Assembly (NCBI GenBank): GCA_017590115.1
Contig: JAGGNK010007448.1
Span: forward strand, 3,078,815-3,142,814
Origin: Montifringilla adamsi
Taxonomy: Eukaryota; Chordata; Aves; Passeriformes; Passeridae
Length of the DNA stretch: 64,000 bases
Direction: 5' to 3'
Shown: piece by piece, positions 12,519 through 23,430 of the stretch
Layout of the letters: the number at the start of each line of letters is the position of its first letter
Position numbering within the stretch: the first letter of the stretch is position 1
Position numbers and translations under genes: made by a program
Notes under the pieces: generated by a model
Seen by the model: only the letters and a program-made list of their open reading frames with translations
What the model was told of the DNA's origin: nothing
The model's database searches: none

Positions 12519-14821
12519 TGACAAGTCTTCATATGCATAAAAGGCTTGTACGTGCAAGAAAAAACGTGTCATCTTTGGAGAAGTTAACAGGGCAGGAAGC
12601 TGCAAATTTAAATTGCAAGGAGGTCTGTGTCCAGAAGCTGAAGGAGGCATCACCAAGGCCAGTGAGGGTGAGAGCTGCTGCTTTACCTGCAGCACATTGT
12701 CCTGGCAGGCTGGCATGAAAGGGAAGATACTGTCCAGCCAAGCCTTGCTCTAAAGCAGCATCTAAAAGAGAAATGCTAATAATTTTTCACAAATTTTCAA
12801 GAGGCTTAAAGTCAGTGCAGGCAGGAAGGTTCATCTGGGTTCATGACTTTGGAGGAACTGTTAAGCTGGCACTTCTCAGCAGCAGGTAGCTTGTGCCCTG
12901 GTGTGTTTGGTGGCGAAAGAGGATCCTCCTGCTCGTGGAACAGGACATTACCTTCAGCTGCACTGCTCTGTCTTGTCATGTAGACTTAAAAATAGGGGAC
13001 AGATCCTCAGGAATTCAAAGCCAAACTGCCCTTCTTGTGCAGCAGCCAGGGCCAAAAGTAGAAATGTGAAACAAGCTGGAGAGGGATGAGCGCCTGGTGA
13101 CAGATGGGCGAGCTCAGTCCGTACACTTCCCAGGACGTGGTTAAATCTGATTTATTTTCCATGGAAAAGCATCAGTTGACTTTGCACCAGTGCTGTAAGG
13201 GGAAGCACTGCACTGCCCTCCTCACACTTTGGAGACAACCCTCTCTGGTTCCTTGGGAACTAAGGAAAGGAGCTGAATTAGGCTGCAAAGACTTTGACTT
13301 CATGCACAGCTGCCCTGGTCACACTCTTCTGGGAGCTTCCCTGGCTGCACAGACTTGGAGAGAGCTGATGCAGTTCCTTGAGAACCCACTTACCCTGATC
13401 TTAGCTCAGTGCTTGTCTGTCCTCTCAGAACATGCGTCACTGCACACGGTAATTACGAGGAGAGCTAAACTGCCAGGGAAGGATGATTGCATCATTAAGA
13501 CACTGGAACAGGAATAACTAATTCTGCTCTTAATTCTTCATGTAGCCCTGGTTATGACGCTGAAGAGCAGTTTTCTCATCTAAAAGGAATTCTTTTTCCC
13601 TACCTTTTTCATTCTATTTTACTGTATAATGCTGCTGTGTCAATTATGTTTTGAAGGGACAGAGTTGTAAGGAAGTTTTGTCTATGGCACCACTTGGGAG
13701 GATTACATTCAAACTGGGATTTGTGCTGAAACTAGAAGTGTCTTGCCCTAAGAATATTAATGTCAATAATGATGTTTGTAATAAAAAACATCTACAAGGG
13801 TTTGGGAGATTAATCACAACAGAAACATCTAACAGAAAACCTGTAGTGAACAGTAGAACCTGGTCCATTCTTTGTGTGAATTTGCAACCCTGACATCTCT
13901 TACTGAGTATTCTGGCAAGCTCAAAGCACTTTCAAGGAAAGATTTAACAGCCAAGCTAAAGCACACATCTCATGTTGCTTTTAGTTTATTATTATTGCAA
14001 AATGCACTATTGAACACTTATGAGTGCATCACAAAATAAAATGCTGGGGAATTACAAATGAATTTTGCTCTTAAGATGAATGAGTCTGTGATTTAGAAGC
14101 TTTGACATCAATAGCACTGATGCTTTCATAGTAAAAAGGGCTGCAGTTGTCAGATTTTCCTTCTACTTTGGAAGTTTTAGCACAATTTTTAGAAATTAAG
14201 TTTTGGTGAGATTCTTATTAATCCCTTTCCCAAAAGTTCAGCTAGCTATGAAATAAGAGTGGCTTTGTACTTTTTCATCCTTGCTTATTTTCCCTATTCT
14301 AGATCTAACATTTTTTATCAAGTCAGCTTTTTTCTACCTCTGCTTCTTCTTCCCACACCCCACCTCTCACGGATGAAATTCTACAGACCCCTGGGACTCT
14401 GTTGCCCATCAATTCCTTGGCACAAACTCCTTTGTCCAAGAAGCTCAATTTTTGTGTGTGTCACATCAGAAAAAAACTATTTGTATTATGCAAATCTGTC
14501 ACAGCTGAGGAGCCAAGTCATTCCTTTCAAATTCACACTGCAAAGCAATAGGGTGGGTTTTTTCTTAAATATTTCAGACGATGCTTTTATCAAAATGGGT
14601 CATTCTTCTGTCCAATCAGCGTGTGCTCCTGGCCATGACCGGTTCTAGGTGCAAGAACTGCTGCAGTGGGCAGTAATGGATTAAATATGTCCACTGTGAA
14701 AGATTCTTCCTTAATTGCATTAGTTTGAGGTTTATTTTATGCTTGAAATGTGGCACTGAGCCAAAGAGACCACAATCCACCTTCCTTTCCAAGGTCCGAG
14801 CACCAAGCAGTATCCCTTTAC
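12519..14821. other. Unique non-coding sequence, no gene seen
   Basis: No repeat or exon is recognised. The 137-codon plus frame at 13104-13517 and the 129-codon frame at 14259-14648 have no family features that I can see and are treated as chance frames. Confidence 0.5.
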
Positions 14822-14866
14822 AAGAAGGGTGCTTAAGTGCTTTTCTGAATCAAAGCCTGAGTCAGT
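14822..14866 (+). repeat. Scrap of an ancient amniote interspersed repeat (family not named)
   Basis: 'GGTGCTTAAGTGCTTTTCTG' followed by 'AATCAAAGCCTGAGTCAG' matches, from memory, a repeat phrase common in turtles, crocodilians and birds (roughly GTGCTTAAGTGCTTTGCTG then AATCAGGGCC). A scrap in the opposite orientation lies near 20.3 kb. The name is withheld because I cannot assign it with confidence. Confidence 0.35.
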
Positions 14867-15294
14867 GCTTTAATGTACTCTGTTCATGCTTGGAAATGGC
14901 TTATATTCCACTGAGCAAATTTCCTTTAAAGAAGCTAAGCCTACTACGGTGTCTGAAGAATTCAATGTCACACTGAAAACTTATCCCCCAGATCTGTGTC
15001 CGAAGAGATCCTGCTTAATGGATGCTGCCTATTGCTTACTGCCATGCAGCATTCCTGCTTCAAGCACTGAAACGGTCTGTTCTCTCTCCAGGCAAAGTGA
15101 CAAATTTTTCTCTGGTCACCTCTGGTGTTTTACAGTTATATTCAAGGTTCTAGGGAAGGTCACTCCAGTGGAGCACCAGTAACACCTCCATATCTGTGAT
15201 CTCATACATAGATTTTTGAGGCTGGCTTTAAGGCAGGAGCATGGTAGGACTCAGACTATCCCGCAGGAAGTTTAGGCAGCTGTTTCATGGAGGA
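14867..15294. other. Unique sequence before the nested CR1 cluster
   Basis: No feature is recognised apart from short chance open frames. Confidence 0.5.
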
Positions 15295-15376
15295 GTCATA
15301 GAATATGTGGAGTTGGAAGGACCCATAAAGATCATTCAGTCCAACTCTCTGCTCCTCCCAGGACTGCCTAGGGGAG
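15295..15376 (-). mobile_element. Older CR1, 3' end (outer element, first part)
   Basis: 'TCATAGAATATGTGGAGTTG' followed by 'GAAGGACCCATAAAGATC' is the reverse complement of a CR1 3' end, from a subfamily different from the inner copy (GAGTTGGAAGGACCCA instead of GTTTGGGTTGGAAGGACC). It is interrupted after about 80 bp by a second CR1 start. The rest of the same element appears to resume at about 15694. Confidence 0.85.
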
Positions 15377-15693
15377 TCATAGAATAGTTTGGGTTGGAAG
15401 GACCCTCCAAGACCATCTTGTTCCAGCCTCTGTCACAGTCAGGGACACCTTCCTCTATCTCAGGCTGCCCCAACCCTATCCAGCCTGGCCTTGGACACTT
15501 CCAGGGATGGGACAGCCACAGCTTCTCTGGGCACCCTCTGCCAGGGCCTCACCACCCTCACAGGAAAGAATTTCTTCCTAATCCCTAATCTAAACCTCCC
15601 CTCTGTCAGTTTTGAAGCCATTCCCCTTGTCCTGTCACTACATGCTCTCATCAGTAGTCTTTCTCCATCTTTCTCGTTGGCTTCCTTCAGGTA
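15377..15693 (-). mobile_element. Younger CR1 LINE inserted inside an older CR1
   Basis: Starts with 'GTCATAGAATAGTTTGGGTT' (the CR1 tail on the minus strand). It continues through 'CCAGCCTGGCCTTGGACAC', 'CCAGGGCCTCACCACCCTC' and 'CATTCCCCTTGTCCTGTCAC', and ends near 'GGCTTCCTTCAGGTA'. The 101-codon plus frame 15389-15694 is the well-known antisense reading of CR1 and not a gene. This copy splits the older element around it, so it is the later insertion. Confidence 0.9.
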
Positions 15694-15911
15694 ACAGCAT
15701 CATCCAAGATGCTCATTGACCCTTGGGCAGGGTTAGTACTGAGGGGACCCTGTTCCAGGGATCAACCACTTTTTCCCTAATGTCTGCTCTGGACTTCCCC
15801 AGATGCAGCTCCACTGCCTTTTCTCATGTTGTCTTGCTGGCTCCCAGAGGGGGGATCAGCAGCTCCTGCTCTGCCCTTGAGGGAGGTGTGGGCTGCCCTG
15901 AGGACACCCCT
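15694..15911 (-). mobile_element. Older CR1, internal part (outer element, second part)
   Basis: After the inner copy, the sequence resumes with 'AGCATCATCCAAGATGCTC', 'CCCTGTTCCAGGGATCAACC', 'TTTCCCTAATGTCTGCTCTG' and 'CAGATGCAGCTCCACTGCC'. It then reaches 'TGTGGGCTGCCCTGAGG'. This follows the older CR1 order immediately upstream (on the minus strand) of the 15295-15376 tail. The two pieces are therefore read as one element interrupted by an insertion. Similarity fades after about 15911. Confidence 0.75.
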
Positions 15912-16370
15912 TGCCCTTTGTCACTGCTCTTTCAGAGCCCTGGTCCCTCTTTTCCTTTCCCCAAGTCAGAAGCAGGTGCCTGACCTGCTTATATGCTTTC
16001 TTGTGGTTCATTTCCAGCCTTACTGCTGACTGCTTCTTCCTTGTCAGAGCTCGAGGAAGATTCATCCCAGGCTGGCTGGGCTATTTTAAGGCCAGGCTTC
16101 TATGTATCTGCACGAGCCCATGTGCTTCAATTAGCTTTTGTCTGGCCTGAGCTGTTTTTGTTATCACCCTCATTTTGCTGATAAAGCAGGAACATTTTTA
16201 GAGGCGATTTTTTTCCCCTTCTGCAGGAGCCCTGGGATGGATGGGAATGAACTTTGTCAGGTGCTCAGAGTAAAAGGAAGTGTCAGGATACCTGGCTCCT
16301 CTGTCTGTCCTGACAAACCACTTGGGGGCCTTGTGTCTCGGGTTGTTCCCTCTGCAAAGCAAGGCTAATA
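15912..16370. other. Unique sequence, no gene seen
   Basis: Could include a further unrecognised stretch of the older CR1. No exon is evident. Confidence 0.45.
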
Positions 16371-16455
16371 TTTATTTCCATTATATATATTAATAGCACT
16401 TAGTAACTTTGAACAAGGTCAGGCCTTCGCTGCATTACACACTGTGCTAAGACAT
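16371..16455 (-). repeat. Possible MIR1_Amn-like / L2-tailed ancient SINE remnant
   Basis: 'TTAATAGCACTTAGTAAC' followed by 'GCATTACACACTGTGCTAAG' loosely matches the reverse complement of an old amniote repeat tail (roughly GCGCCTAGCACAATGGGGCC in its sense direction). The match is from memory and weak. The related remnant at 48.15 kb is clearer. Confidence 0.35.
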
Positions 16456-16604
16456 GCATATATTAGTACCTCTCTGTGCCTCCTTCGAAGGAGAGATGTC
16501 AGAATGCAGTGCCTGAGAGGCAAGAAATGATCCATAATGCCTGATGTATTCTAGGGCTCTGTCCTGGCACTGCGGCTCATCCCAAGGAGTGCGTTATGGG
16601 CAGC

Positions 16605-16669
16605 AGATAACTTGGGCTGGCCTTTCATAACTTGATTATCCTATTTCAGATTTAATACCCCAGATAAGG
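16605..16669. promoter_or_regulatory. Cluster of three GATA motifs
   Basis: AGATAA at 16605-16610, TTATC (GATAA on the minus strand) at 16636-16640 and AGATAAGG at 16662-16669 lie within 65 bp. GATA-family zinc-finger factors bind WGATAR. The motif is short and common in AT-rich DNA, so this is only a candidate site cluster. Confidence 0.25.
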
Positions 16670-19592
16670 ATCTGTGACTAAAGGGAGGCGATGGCTGAGA
16701 AACCTCTGCAAAGTTTTGCTGCTGGAGTCATAAAGAGAGAATAAAGCAGGACTGCCAAAGTATGGGCACCTCCAGTACAGCTGACACAGGTTTTATCTAG
16801 ATTTAGGCCTCTCATTTTCATCAGTGCCTTAGTCAGAGGAATCACTCTCCAGATGATCCCACACTCCTTCTAGTTCAGAGCAGCATCTCCCTGAATTGAC
16901 AGATTAGCAGACAACAACTCTGTGAACTTCCAGTATGAATTCATAAATAGTCTGTCTCCAACCACCATTAATGCATCCCAGATTTAGGGCTGCCTGACAA
17001 ATCATGTTCTCCCATTGCCACCATGACTTTGTTCTACACTTCAAGTTTGAAAACCATGAAAAATAAATAATAGTTTGGAACGTCTGGTTGTTAAATCATC
17101 GCAAGCTCCTACTGGGGATGCACAGTGACACCGTGATTGCCAGAGTCTATTAAACTGCTTTACAGGGCTCAGTTATTCTGGTGGGACCCAGTTCTGTGAG
17201 TGCAGCATTGCTGATGTTTTGGAGATGGGAGTTTGGATATGATTTTTTTGGCTTTTTCTACAAATGAATGTTACTGAGAAATGGTGTGTCCTGCTACTAC
17301 CATGCCCATAAATTCTGATTTCATACTTGGAGGCAGGAGTTAAGGGTCAGGGTGGGGACTGCTGGTGGTTAGATAACTGTTGGTGACAACCAGAGTGCAT
17401 TTTGTCCAGGGCTAACCTGAGCTGGAGTGGGTTGGGTGCTTGTCTCTGAAGTATTAAAGCAGGAATTGTTAGCACTTGGTGAAAAAAGTGACATATGAGC
17501 AAAACTGTGGTACATTCTCATCCTCTCTGAGGCGTAGAGGTGGAGCTGCAAAACCAGTGTAGCAGCAGATCTAAAGCCTTGTGTCAGCAGAACTCAGAGA
17601 GACTGACACCAACACCAAAGGGTGTTGTATGTAGAACTGAAGTGGTTGTCAGGGGCAAGCTCTAAAACAATGAATTTGAGAATAGCAGCACCGTGTGGAG
17701 AGTTACATCTTAATCCTCTATGAAAAGGTACAAAATCATTCATGAAACAAAGGCCAATTTGTGAGAGGGCAGCCAGTTGCTGAATGGTGATATTCTCAAA
17801 GTATGTTTAATGTAGAATTGTTCCAGAACCCCACTTTATAAAGTTTGAATGTGAGAAATCACTGAGTACATTTTGAGAGAGGCTGGCTCATCATGCAGAG
17901 CAATACTTGGGGAGAAAAAAAGGAAAACCATCCACAGCCTTCATTCCAAGAGAGTCTAGACATTAAGCCACTGCATAGAAAGCTATTGGAAATTCAAGGA
18001 TTTCCTTACAAGTACTTGCATCTTTCTTTCCTGGCTTCTTCTGGAAGCTGCAAAGAGGTCCATTGACTTTTTGGAGATCTGTAGTGCCACATAAATTAGG
18101 TGGAGAGACTCCATGGGAAGTAGGCCAAAGGGAAAGATAGTTCTTAAATACATTATCTCTTTCACTCTTCTCCTTTATACTCTTCTCCCCATGGCAACTG
18201 TACTTAGTCAAATATGCTTTGAAGTAAGTTGGATTGCCAAAAAAGTAGGATTAGCTGCCAGAAAATAGTTAAGTTATATTTTCATTCTCTATTCTGTGTG
18301 AAATAATACAGTAGAATTAGTAAATATGAGCATCATGTTATTTCTAGTGTTGTTGCAGTGGCTTCAGAAATCACCTCAAATTGTTTTGCCTATCTCTGTA
18401 AGTTATGAGGTGACAACAACACTGAAGAAGCAGCGAAACAGGCAGAAGGTCCTGTGGAGCAGTTGGAATATTTGGTCTATTTTAGAGCTGGTGATTGTTT
18501 GGATGCAGGAACACATGGAAATGAACCCTGACTGTACAGCTGGTACCCACAGAAAATGCTGTGGAACAGAAATAGGAGAGTCACAAGTGAGGTGTCCATG
18601 GCTGATGGCGAGCAGGGACTGCCTATGCCTGACAGGAATGTCACTGCAAAGGTGATTTTCCCTGTCTCCCATTTCAGGGTTTAGGGGTGTCGACTATGGC
18701 TGGCTGATTGTTCATGTTGGCCAGCTCCCAGCTGCTTTTTGAAGATATTTATTTTTGTAACTGTTGCATTTATCAGGGTGGATTAGCCAAGTCTGTTGAC
18801 TTCAGTTTTTTGGCACAGGCTGTCAGAAATTATTTTAGCAATGCTCTGCCCTGAACAAAGTGCATTTACTTTTCAACCTCTGCTCTTACTTCCAAGCAAT
18901 GAGCTACTGAGGGTTTCATTTACAGTCAAACATTCAGTGGAGTTCCTATCCACGGCTCTTTGTTGTACATTGGATTTCTGTTTGTGGAAACCAAAGGGAA
19001 GGAGAAAGGAACATCTCCACCTAATGGCTTCTGGCTACCAGTAAATGGTGGCAATTCCACAAGGAGGTATAAAGCACAGGAGGATGTTTTCAGAGAAGTA
19101 ATAAATTTGCTGGGATAGTCACAAGGAGTGCCAGCATCACTTGAGAAAGGAACTTGTGGGCATTTCTTTTGTTCCATCTCGGGCATCATCTTCATGAAGG
19201 CTTGAATATACAGACCAGCAGATTTACCATTTTCCAGCACCAAAGGGCTGGGTCCTTCCTCTGCAAAGTGTTTAGGGCGATACTATTCTTTATTTTCAGT
19301 GGTTTAGGGTACTAAAATATCATACCTTTTGCTGGGTAAGCTGATTGGCCTTTGAGAGTACCTTCAGGGCTGTGAAGAAGTTTTAATGGAATGTATTGCC
19401 CCTCATGCTGGACAAGGTAAGGAAGAATTAATTCTGAATTAAAACCTCAGTGTTTAAGAGACTTTAATCGGAAACTGAATATCCAGCAAAAAGTTCCTTA
19501 ATTTTCTCTCCCAGAACTCGGACTAACCTTTGTATCCATATGTAGCTTTAAAGGAAAGGCAATAACTAACAGCAGAGAGGTTTTTCACTCAC
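16670..19592. other. Unique AT-rich sequence, no gene seen
   Basis: No repeat family, RNA gene or exon is recognised. Open frames are short and unconvincing. Confidence 0.5.
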
Positions 19593-19731
19593 CTGAATTA
19601 GTTTGCTCATTCCCATAATATTCCGCTTGAATGTCACCGCAACCTCTGTGCTGCCACCCCCAAACCTGATCTCGTCACTCACTTCAAAGATGCAATTCCC
19701 TGCCAAATGCCTCACCTTCATCCATCTCAAT
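19593..19731 (-). other. Weak candidate internal exon (unrecognised)
   Basis: On the minus strand an open frame ends exactly at a consensus splice donor, AATTCAG|GTGAGTG, with the GT at plus 19592-19591. A possible acceptor TTTAG lies just above 19731, although its pyrimidine tract is poor. The frame reads through about 46 codons ending 'VAVTFKRNIMGMSKLIQ' and keeps three CpG in an otherwise CpG-poor area. I do not recognise the protein. It may equally be a lncRNA exon or chance. Confidence 0.15.
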
Positions 19732-20310
19732 CTAAACTCAGCAAAATGACCTCTCAAAAAGTACTCTACAGAGGCACTCTTTAATCAACATCTGTTTAGA
19801 GCTTTCCCCGTTAACTTCACATAGGCAGATTGTTTTCCATAATTAGGCACAGATAGGCTGTGATATAACCAGCTGACATATAGAATACATATTCATTTCT
19901 CCCGCTGACTCCTTGAAGGATCTGAGTAATGCACAAGAAACACCTAGTGCATTTAATACTAGTCTCAAGAGCTTCAGACTTGTCTAAGAGAGTCGCTGAA
20001 GCACTCCAGGTAAAACTCATGTCTTGTTAAATGAGAGGCTTAGGACAGTGTGATGCTCTTGATGAACTAAGAGGCTGTATTTAGATAAGAAATGGAGAGC
20101 AACTGGGAGCTTGTATCTCCTTATTTTCCTTTGCTGAGTGGGCTATAAAGGGCAGAAATGTTCTTTAGGGGCAAGAAGATGGTGACATTAATAGAGCTGG
20201 CCCTGCAAAGAGTTTATGGGTTTGCAGTTACAGCCCTGAATAGCTATTTAGAGCTCTGTGCTGTGGACTTTGCCTGGTCTCTATTGTCTGAGGCCCTTTG
20301 CAGAGACTGG
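19732..20310. other. Unique sequence, no gene seen
   Basis: AT-rich single-copy-looking DNA without a recognisable feature. Confidence 0.5.
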
Positions 20311-20352
20311 TTCAGACAAACACTTAACCAAATGCTTAAAGTTCGTCATATG
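20311..20352 (-). repeat. Scrap of an ancient amniote repeat (family not named)
   Basis: 'CAAACACTTAACCAAATGC' then 'TTAAAGTTCGTCATATG' matches, from memory, the reverse complement of the family seen at 14.8 kb (roughly AGCACTTAAGCACATGCTTAA). A further phrase, 'TGATTTCAGTGAAACTAATG' at about 20597, fits the adjoining part of the same family. Confidence 0.3.
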
Positions 20353-21171
20353 TAAAATACCCGTTAAGCTCTTTCTACTAAATGTGACCTTGATCTCTTG
20401 GTGCTGCTGCTCCCCAGTGAAAAATGGAAATCCGATAACAGCTTTATCAAACTGAAAACTCCCAGCAGTCCCATGCTACTATTTCTCATGTAACATAACA
20501 AAACATATCTAAAAACGTGATAGTATTTACTGGCTTGATTCTGCCCTTTTCTCTTCGGTGAAATTAAATAACAGCCAGCTCCAGGGGCAGCCTGATTGAT
20601 TTCAGTGAAACTAATGCTACTACTCAAAAAGACTGAGGGCAGAAGGAGCCGAGTCAGGCACCGAGCTGGTTTTGTTATTCTCTTGTTACTGCCACAGAGC
20701 TCTGGTTATTTTGAGAGAGCCTGTCCATATTTTTTCTTTCGCTGTCTCCTCCTGATCTTTTTGCCTTTTCTCAGCTTCACACAATAGTCTCAAATCTTAT
20801 CAATTGACTGTCAGCTTTAAAAATCTCCTACTTCTGGAATTTTCAGGTTCCCCTCAAGTGAGTATTTAAAGCCACTGTGTCTCCAAACCATCTGCTATTA
20901 CTGGGGAAAAAACACCACAAAACACTTTAAAAACTGACAGCTGACTTTCAGAAGTCTTTAGTAATTGCAGCCCCAGCTGAAATTATTGAGACTAAATAGC
21001 CTGAATTGTTTTAGAAAGTCAGGGCACGGGCTGCATTCTGCTACCTCCAGCCCCATAATTTTCTACTCTTTTCAATGTGTTATTGTTGAAGGTATCAGAG
21101 TTTGAAGGTGATTAAAACTCAATAGTCCATTTGGTCCTTAGCATATTGTTTTCAAACATTTCCAGCAGAAG

Positions 21172-21206
21172 TAAATGCTTAAATCCCATTAAATTGGAGG
21201 CTAAAT
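21172..21206. repeat. Possible third scrap of the same ancient repeat
   Basis: 'AAATGCTTAAATCCCATTAA' followed by 'ATTGGAGG' fits the phrase GCTTAAGTCCCATTGAA of that family. It is very short, so confidence is low. Confidence 0.25.
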
Positions 21207-22210
21207 GCCTTAGGTTTCTTTACAAATCCTTCTGGTAGGCATCAGATATCAAACAGACAAAACAAAAAAATTAAGTTGAAGCCAGGGTATTTTTCTTTCC
21301 CTATGGGGAAAAGGGCATCTATTATGCAATGAATCTTTTGTAATGGTTTGGTAGCTTTGACAAAATCCATTTTATTTCATTGTCCTTTTATTTTACATAA
21401 TATCCATAAAATGGCAATGCAGAAGAAGTTATTACTGATCAAAACAATTAGGATAAAGCTCTTGAGTTAGAATAATGTTACACAAAAAAATGACCTTTTT
21501 GGGCCAGAACAGCTTTCTCAGGGACTGTATTCTACATGAAAGGGTAGGACTTGTCTTGCAGCCCTTTAAAGCAGATTTTGTCTGTTGTCTCTGTATAAGA
21601 AACAAAAATAATTAAAAAAAAAAAAAGTAGAAAAAAGGAGCTGGCTTATTTCCCCTCACATTGTAATTAATGCCCAGCATGTTGCAAAATAGCAGAGCAA
21701 ATGTCACAAGACCGGTAAAGCTTAATCCTACCATGATCATAGGGGATGCTGGGAACTCGAGTAAAGTGAAATTTTATGAAATTCCAACAACTGAATAATC
21801 TTTTCTGACATTTGGCCAAGGAAGACCTGAAACAGGATCTGTTTGGGAGACCCTGTTCTCATACAGATTCCTCTGGATTTCAGAGAGGACTTCCAGCCAG
21901 GTGCAGGTGTGTACCCAAATATACCAAGTTACAAGGAGGCTTAAAGATTTTCCAGAGTGAAGAAAAAACTTATAAACCTGTAGATCGTATAACTGGTTTT
22001 ATCTTGTAGTGGACAAACCTTCCATAGATCAGTCCCTGTGCTGCAGAGGGCACATTTAAGGACAACAAAGCCCATGCCATAGTTCTCATGGTTTTTTACT
22101 GGGAGCCTGACACCCATTTGCCTTTGATTGTTGGCCCTTGGTTTCTTGTAACTGTAACTACCCCTCTTACCTAAAATCCCTGCAGTGCCCCTGTGGGCTG
22201 TCCTGTTCCC
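21207..22210. other. Unique AT-rich sequence, no gene seen
   Basis: Contains an A-run at about 21613-21625. The stretches 21290-21480 and 21655-21735 (with TAATTAATG, a homeodomain-type core) have the look of conserved non-coding DNA, but that is an impression only. Confidence 0.45.
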
Positions 22211-22469
22211 TGCTAAAAGTCTACATTTGCAAGTAATTTAATCTTCTAGAAGTTATACCTCTGACGAGCAGGATTCTTGTTCTCCCTCCTAAACTGAAAC
22301 ATAAAAGAGCCTTAGATATTCAAGGTTAAAGTGATAGTTAGTGAGCAACTTCTTAAAAAAAATTTGCAGGCCTAGAAAGGAGATACTGTTATTTCTACTA
22401 GAAGTATTAATGAAAACTATTTTCTAATTTCACACAGCCCTTAGGTGCTGAAGGGCTGCACTTGGTGAT
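22211..22469 (+). repeat. Left arm of a long inverted repeat
   Basis: The reverse complement of this 259-bp segment matches 23431-23694 nearly end to end. By eye about 22 substitutions occur over roughly 255 aligned bases (about 91% identity), plus a T-run length difference and a 3-bp gap. Shared blocks without mismatch include 'AGGAGGGAGAACAAGAATCC' and 'GGGCTGTGTGAAATTAG'. No transposase, CR1 or LTR sequence is recognised in the arm. It could be the terminal repeat of a non-autonomous DNA transposon or one half of a local inverted duplication. Confidence 0.95.
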
Positions 22470-23430
22470 TGTGTGACCCCATGGCCCTGGGACAGAGGTG
22501 CTGGCAGGGAGCTTTGGCTGCCTCAGTGTGCAGAACTGCAGGAGCAGAGACAGGAGATGCTGAAATTGTTACAGGAGGCCTTGCAATCAGCACACGGTTC
22601 TGTAGGTGGGTATGTCTTTGGAGAGCAGTCCTTAATTAATCCTGAGCCTCCAGAGCACACTTTCTCATCTTCCTTCCCCTCACATCGGTGTCTCTGCTCA
22701 TTAATCAAATCACTTTTCTGTTCCGGCCACGGTTTGAACACTGGATTTCTTGCCAGGCTGTGCTGGAGTGAAAGCCAAGGTATTTGGTGTGTGAGAGCTG
22801 CTGAGTGCTGCACTGCAGCTCCCTCCTTCTCCCCATCCCCGAGCCCTCACTCCCTCTGATCTCATCACTCCGATTTAAACACAGGGGCCACACTGAAAGG
22901 GCAGAGATTTGTTTGGCTTTTGGCCGCGGCAAGCTCGGGCCTGTCTGGACATGTCCACCGACCATTCGAGAAGAGGGAGTTTCTCTCCGAACATGGATTT
23001 TTCCTGCCCCTTTTCCCGGCACAAAACTCCTTGGCATGAGCTCACCCTCCAGAAACCTCAGTATTTACACAGGCTCCGTGGCTGGGGTTTACTCAGGGCC
23101 CAGCTGCTGGTGCTTATCTTCAGTTTTCTGAAGTAAAAGGTTGAAATCCAGAAATACAGGAGAGCGCTTCTGCTGGTTGTGCAATCCCCCAGCTTGCTCC
23201 ACAATGGGTCTCCCTAAACCACCTCCAGCAGCTTGCAATGGGATAAAGTGCCCTGAAGAGGGAAAGAAAGGTGTTTGGAAAGGCCATCTCTGTGCAAACA
23301 GGACAATTCAGTCCTTAGGAGCTCTGGGAACATTATCATTGAAACACTGATCTGGGATTCTTTTCCTTAAGGTTTCCTTAAGAATGAGAGAGCAATGGGG
23401 AAGTTTGTAAGATACAGATGGCCCTGAAAA
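22470..23430. other. Spacer of the inverted repeat, 961 bp
   Basis: GC-richer than its surroundings and holding a CpG-retaining patch at about 22924-23020 (seven CpG in about 110 bp). Open frames of 128, 110 and 108 codons overlap on both strands and show no family features. I find no transposase motif. A p53-type site sits inside (separate entry). Confidence 0.6.
22937..22956. promoter_or_regulatory. Near-consensus p53/p63/p73 response element
   Basis: Two adjacent decamers, GGGCCTGTCT and GGACATGTCC, fit RRRCWWGYYY twice with zero spacer and one mismatch in 20 (the C in the CWWG core of the first decamer). The second decamer is a perfect palindromic half-site. Such a match is expected about 0.1 times by chance in 64 kb under equal base frequencies. 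Binding is inferred from the motif only. Confidence 0.4.

Noticed and set aside
15389..15694. 101-codon plus frame
   Set aside because: Antisense of the inner CR1. The same wording appears in other CR1 antisense frames of the window.
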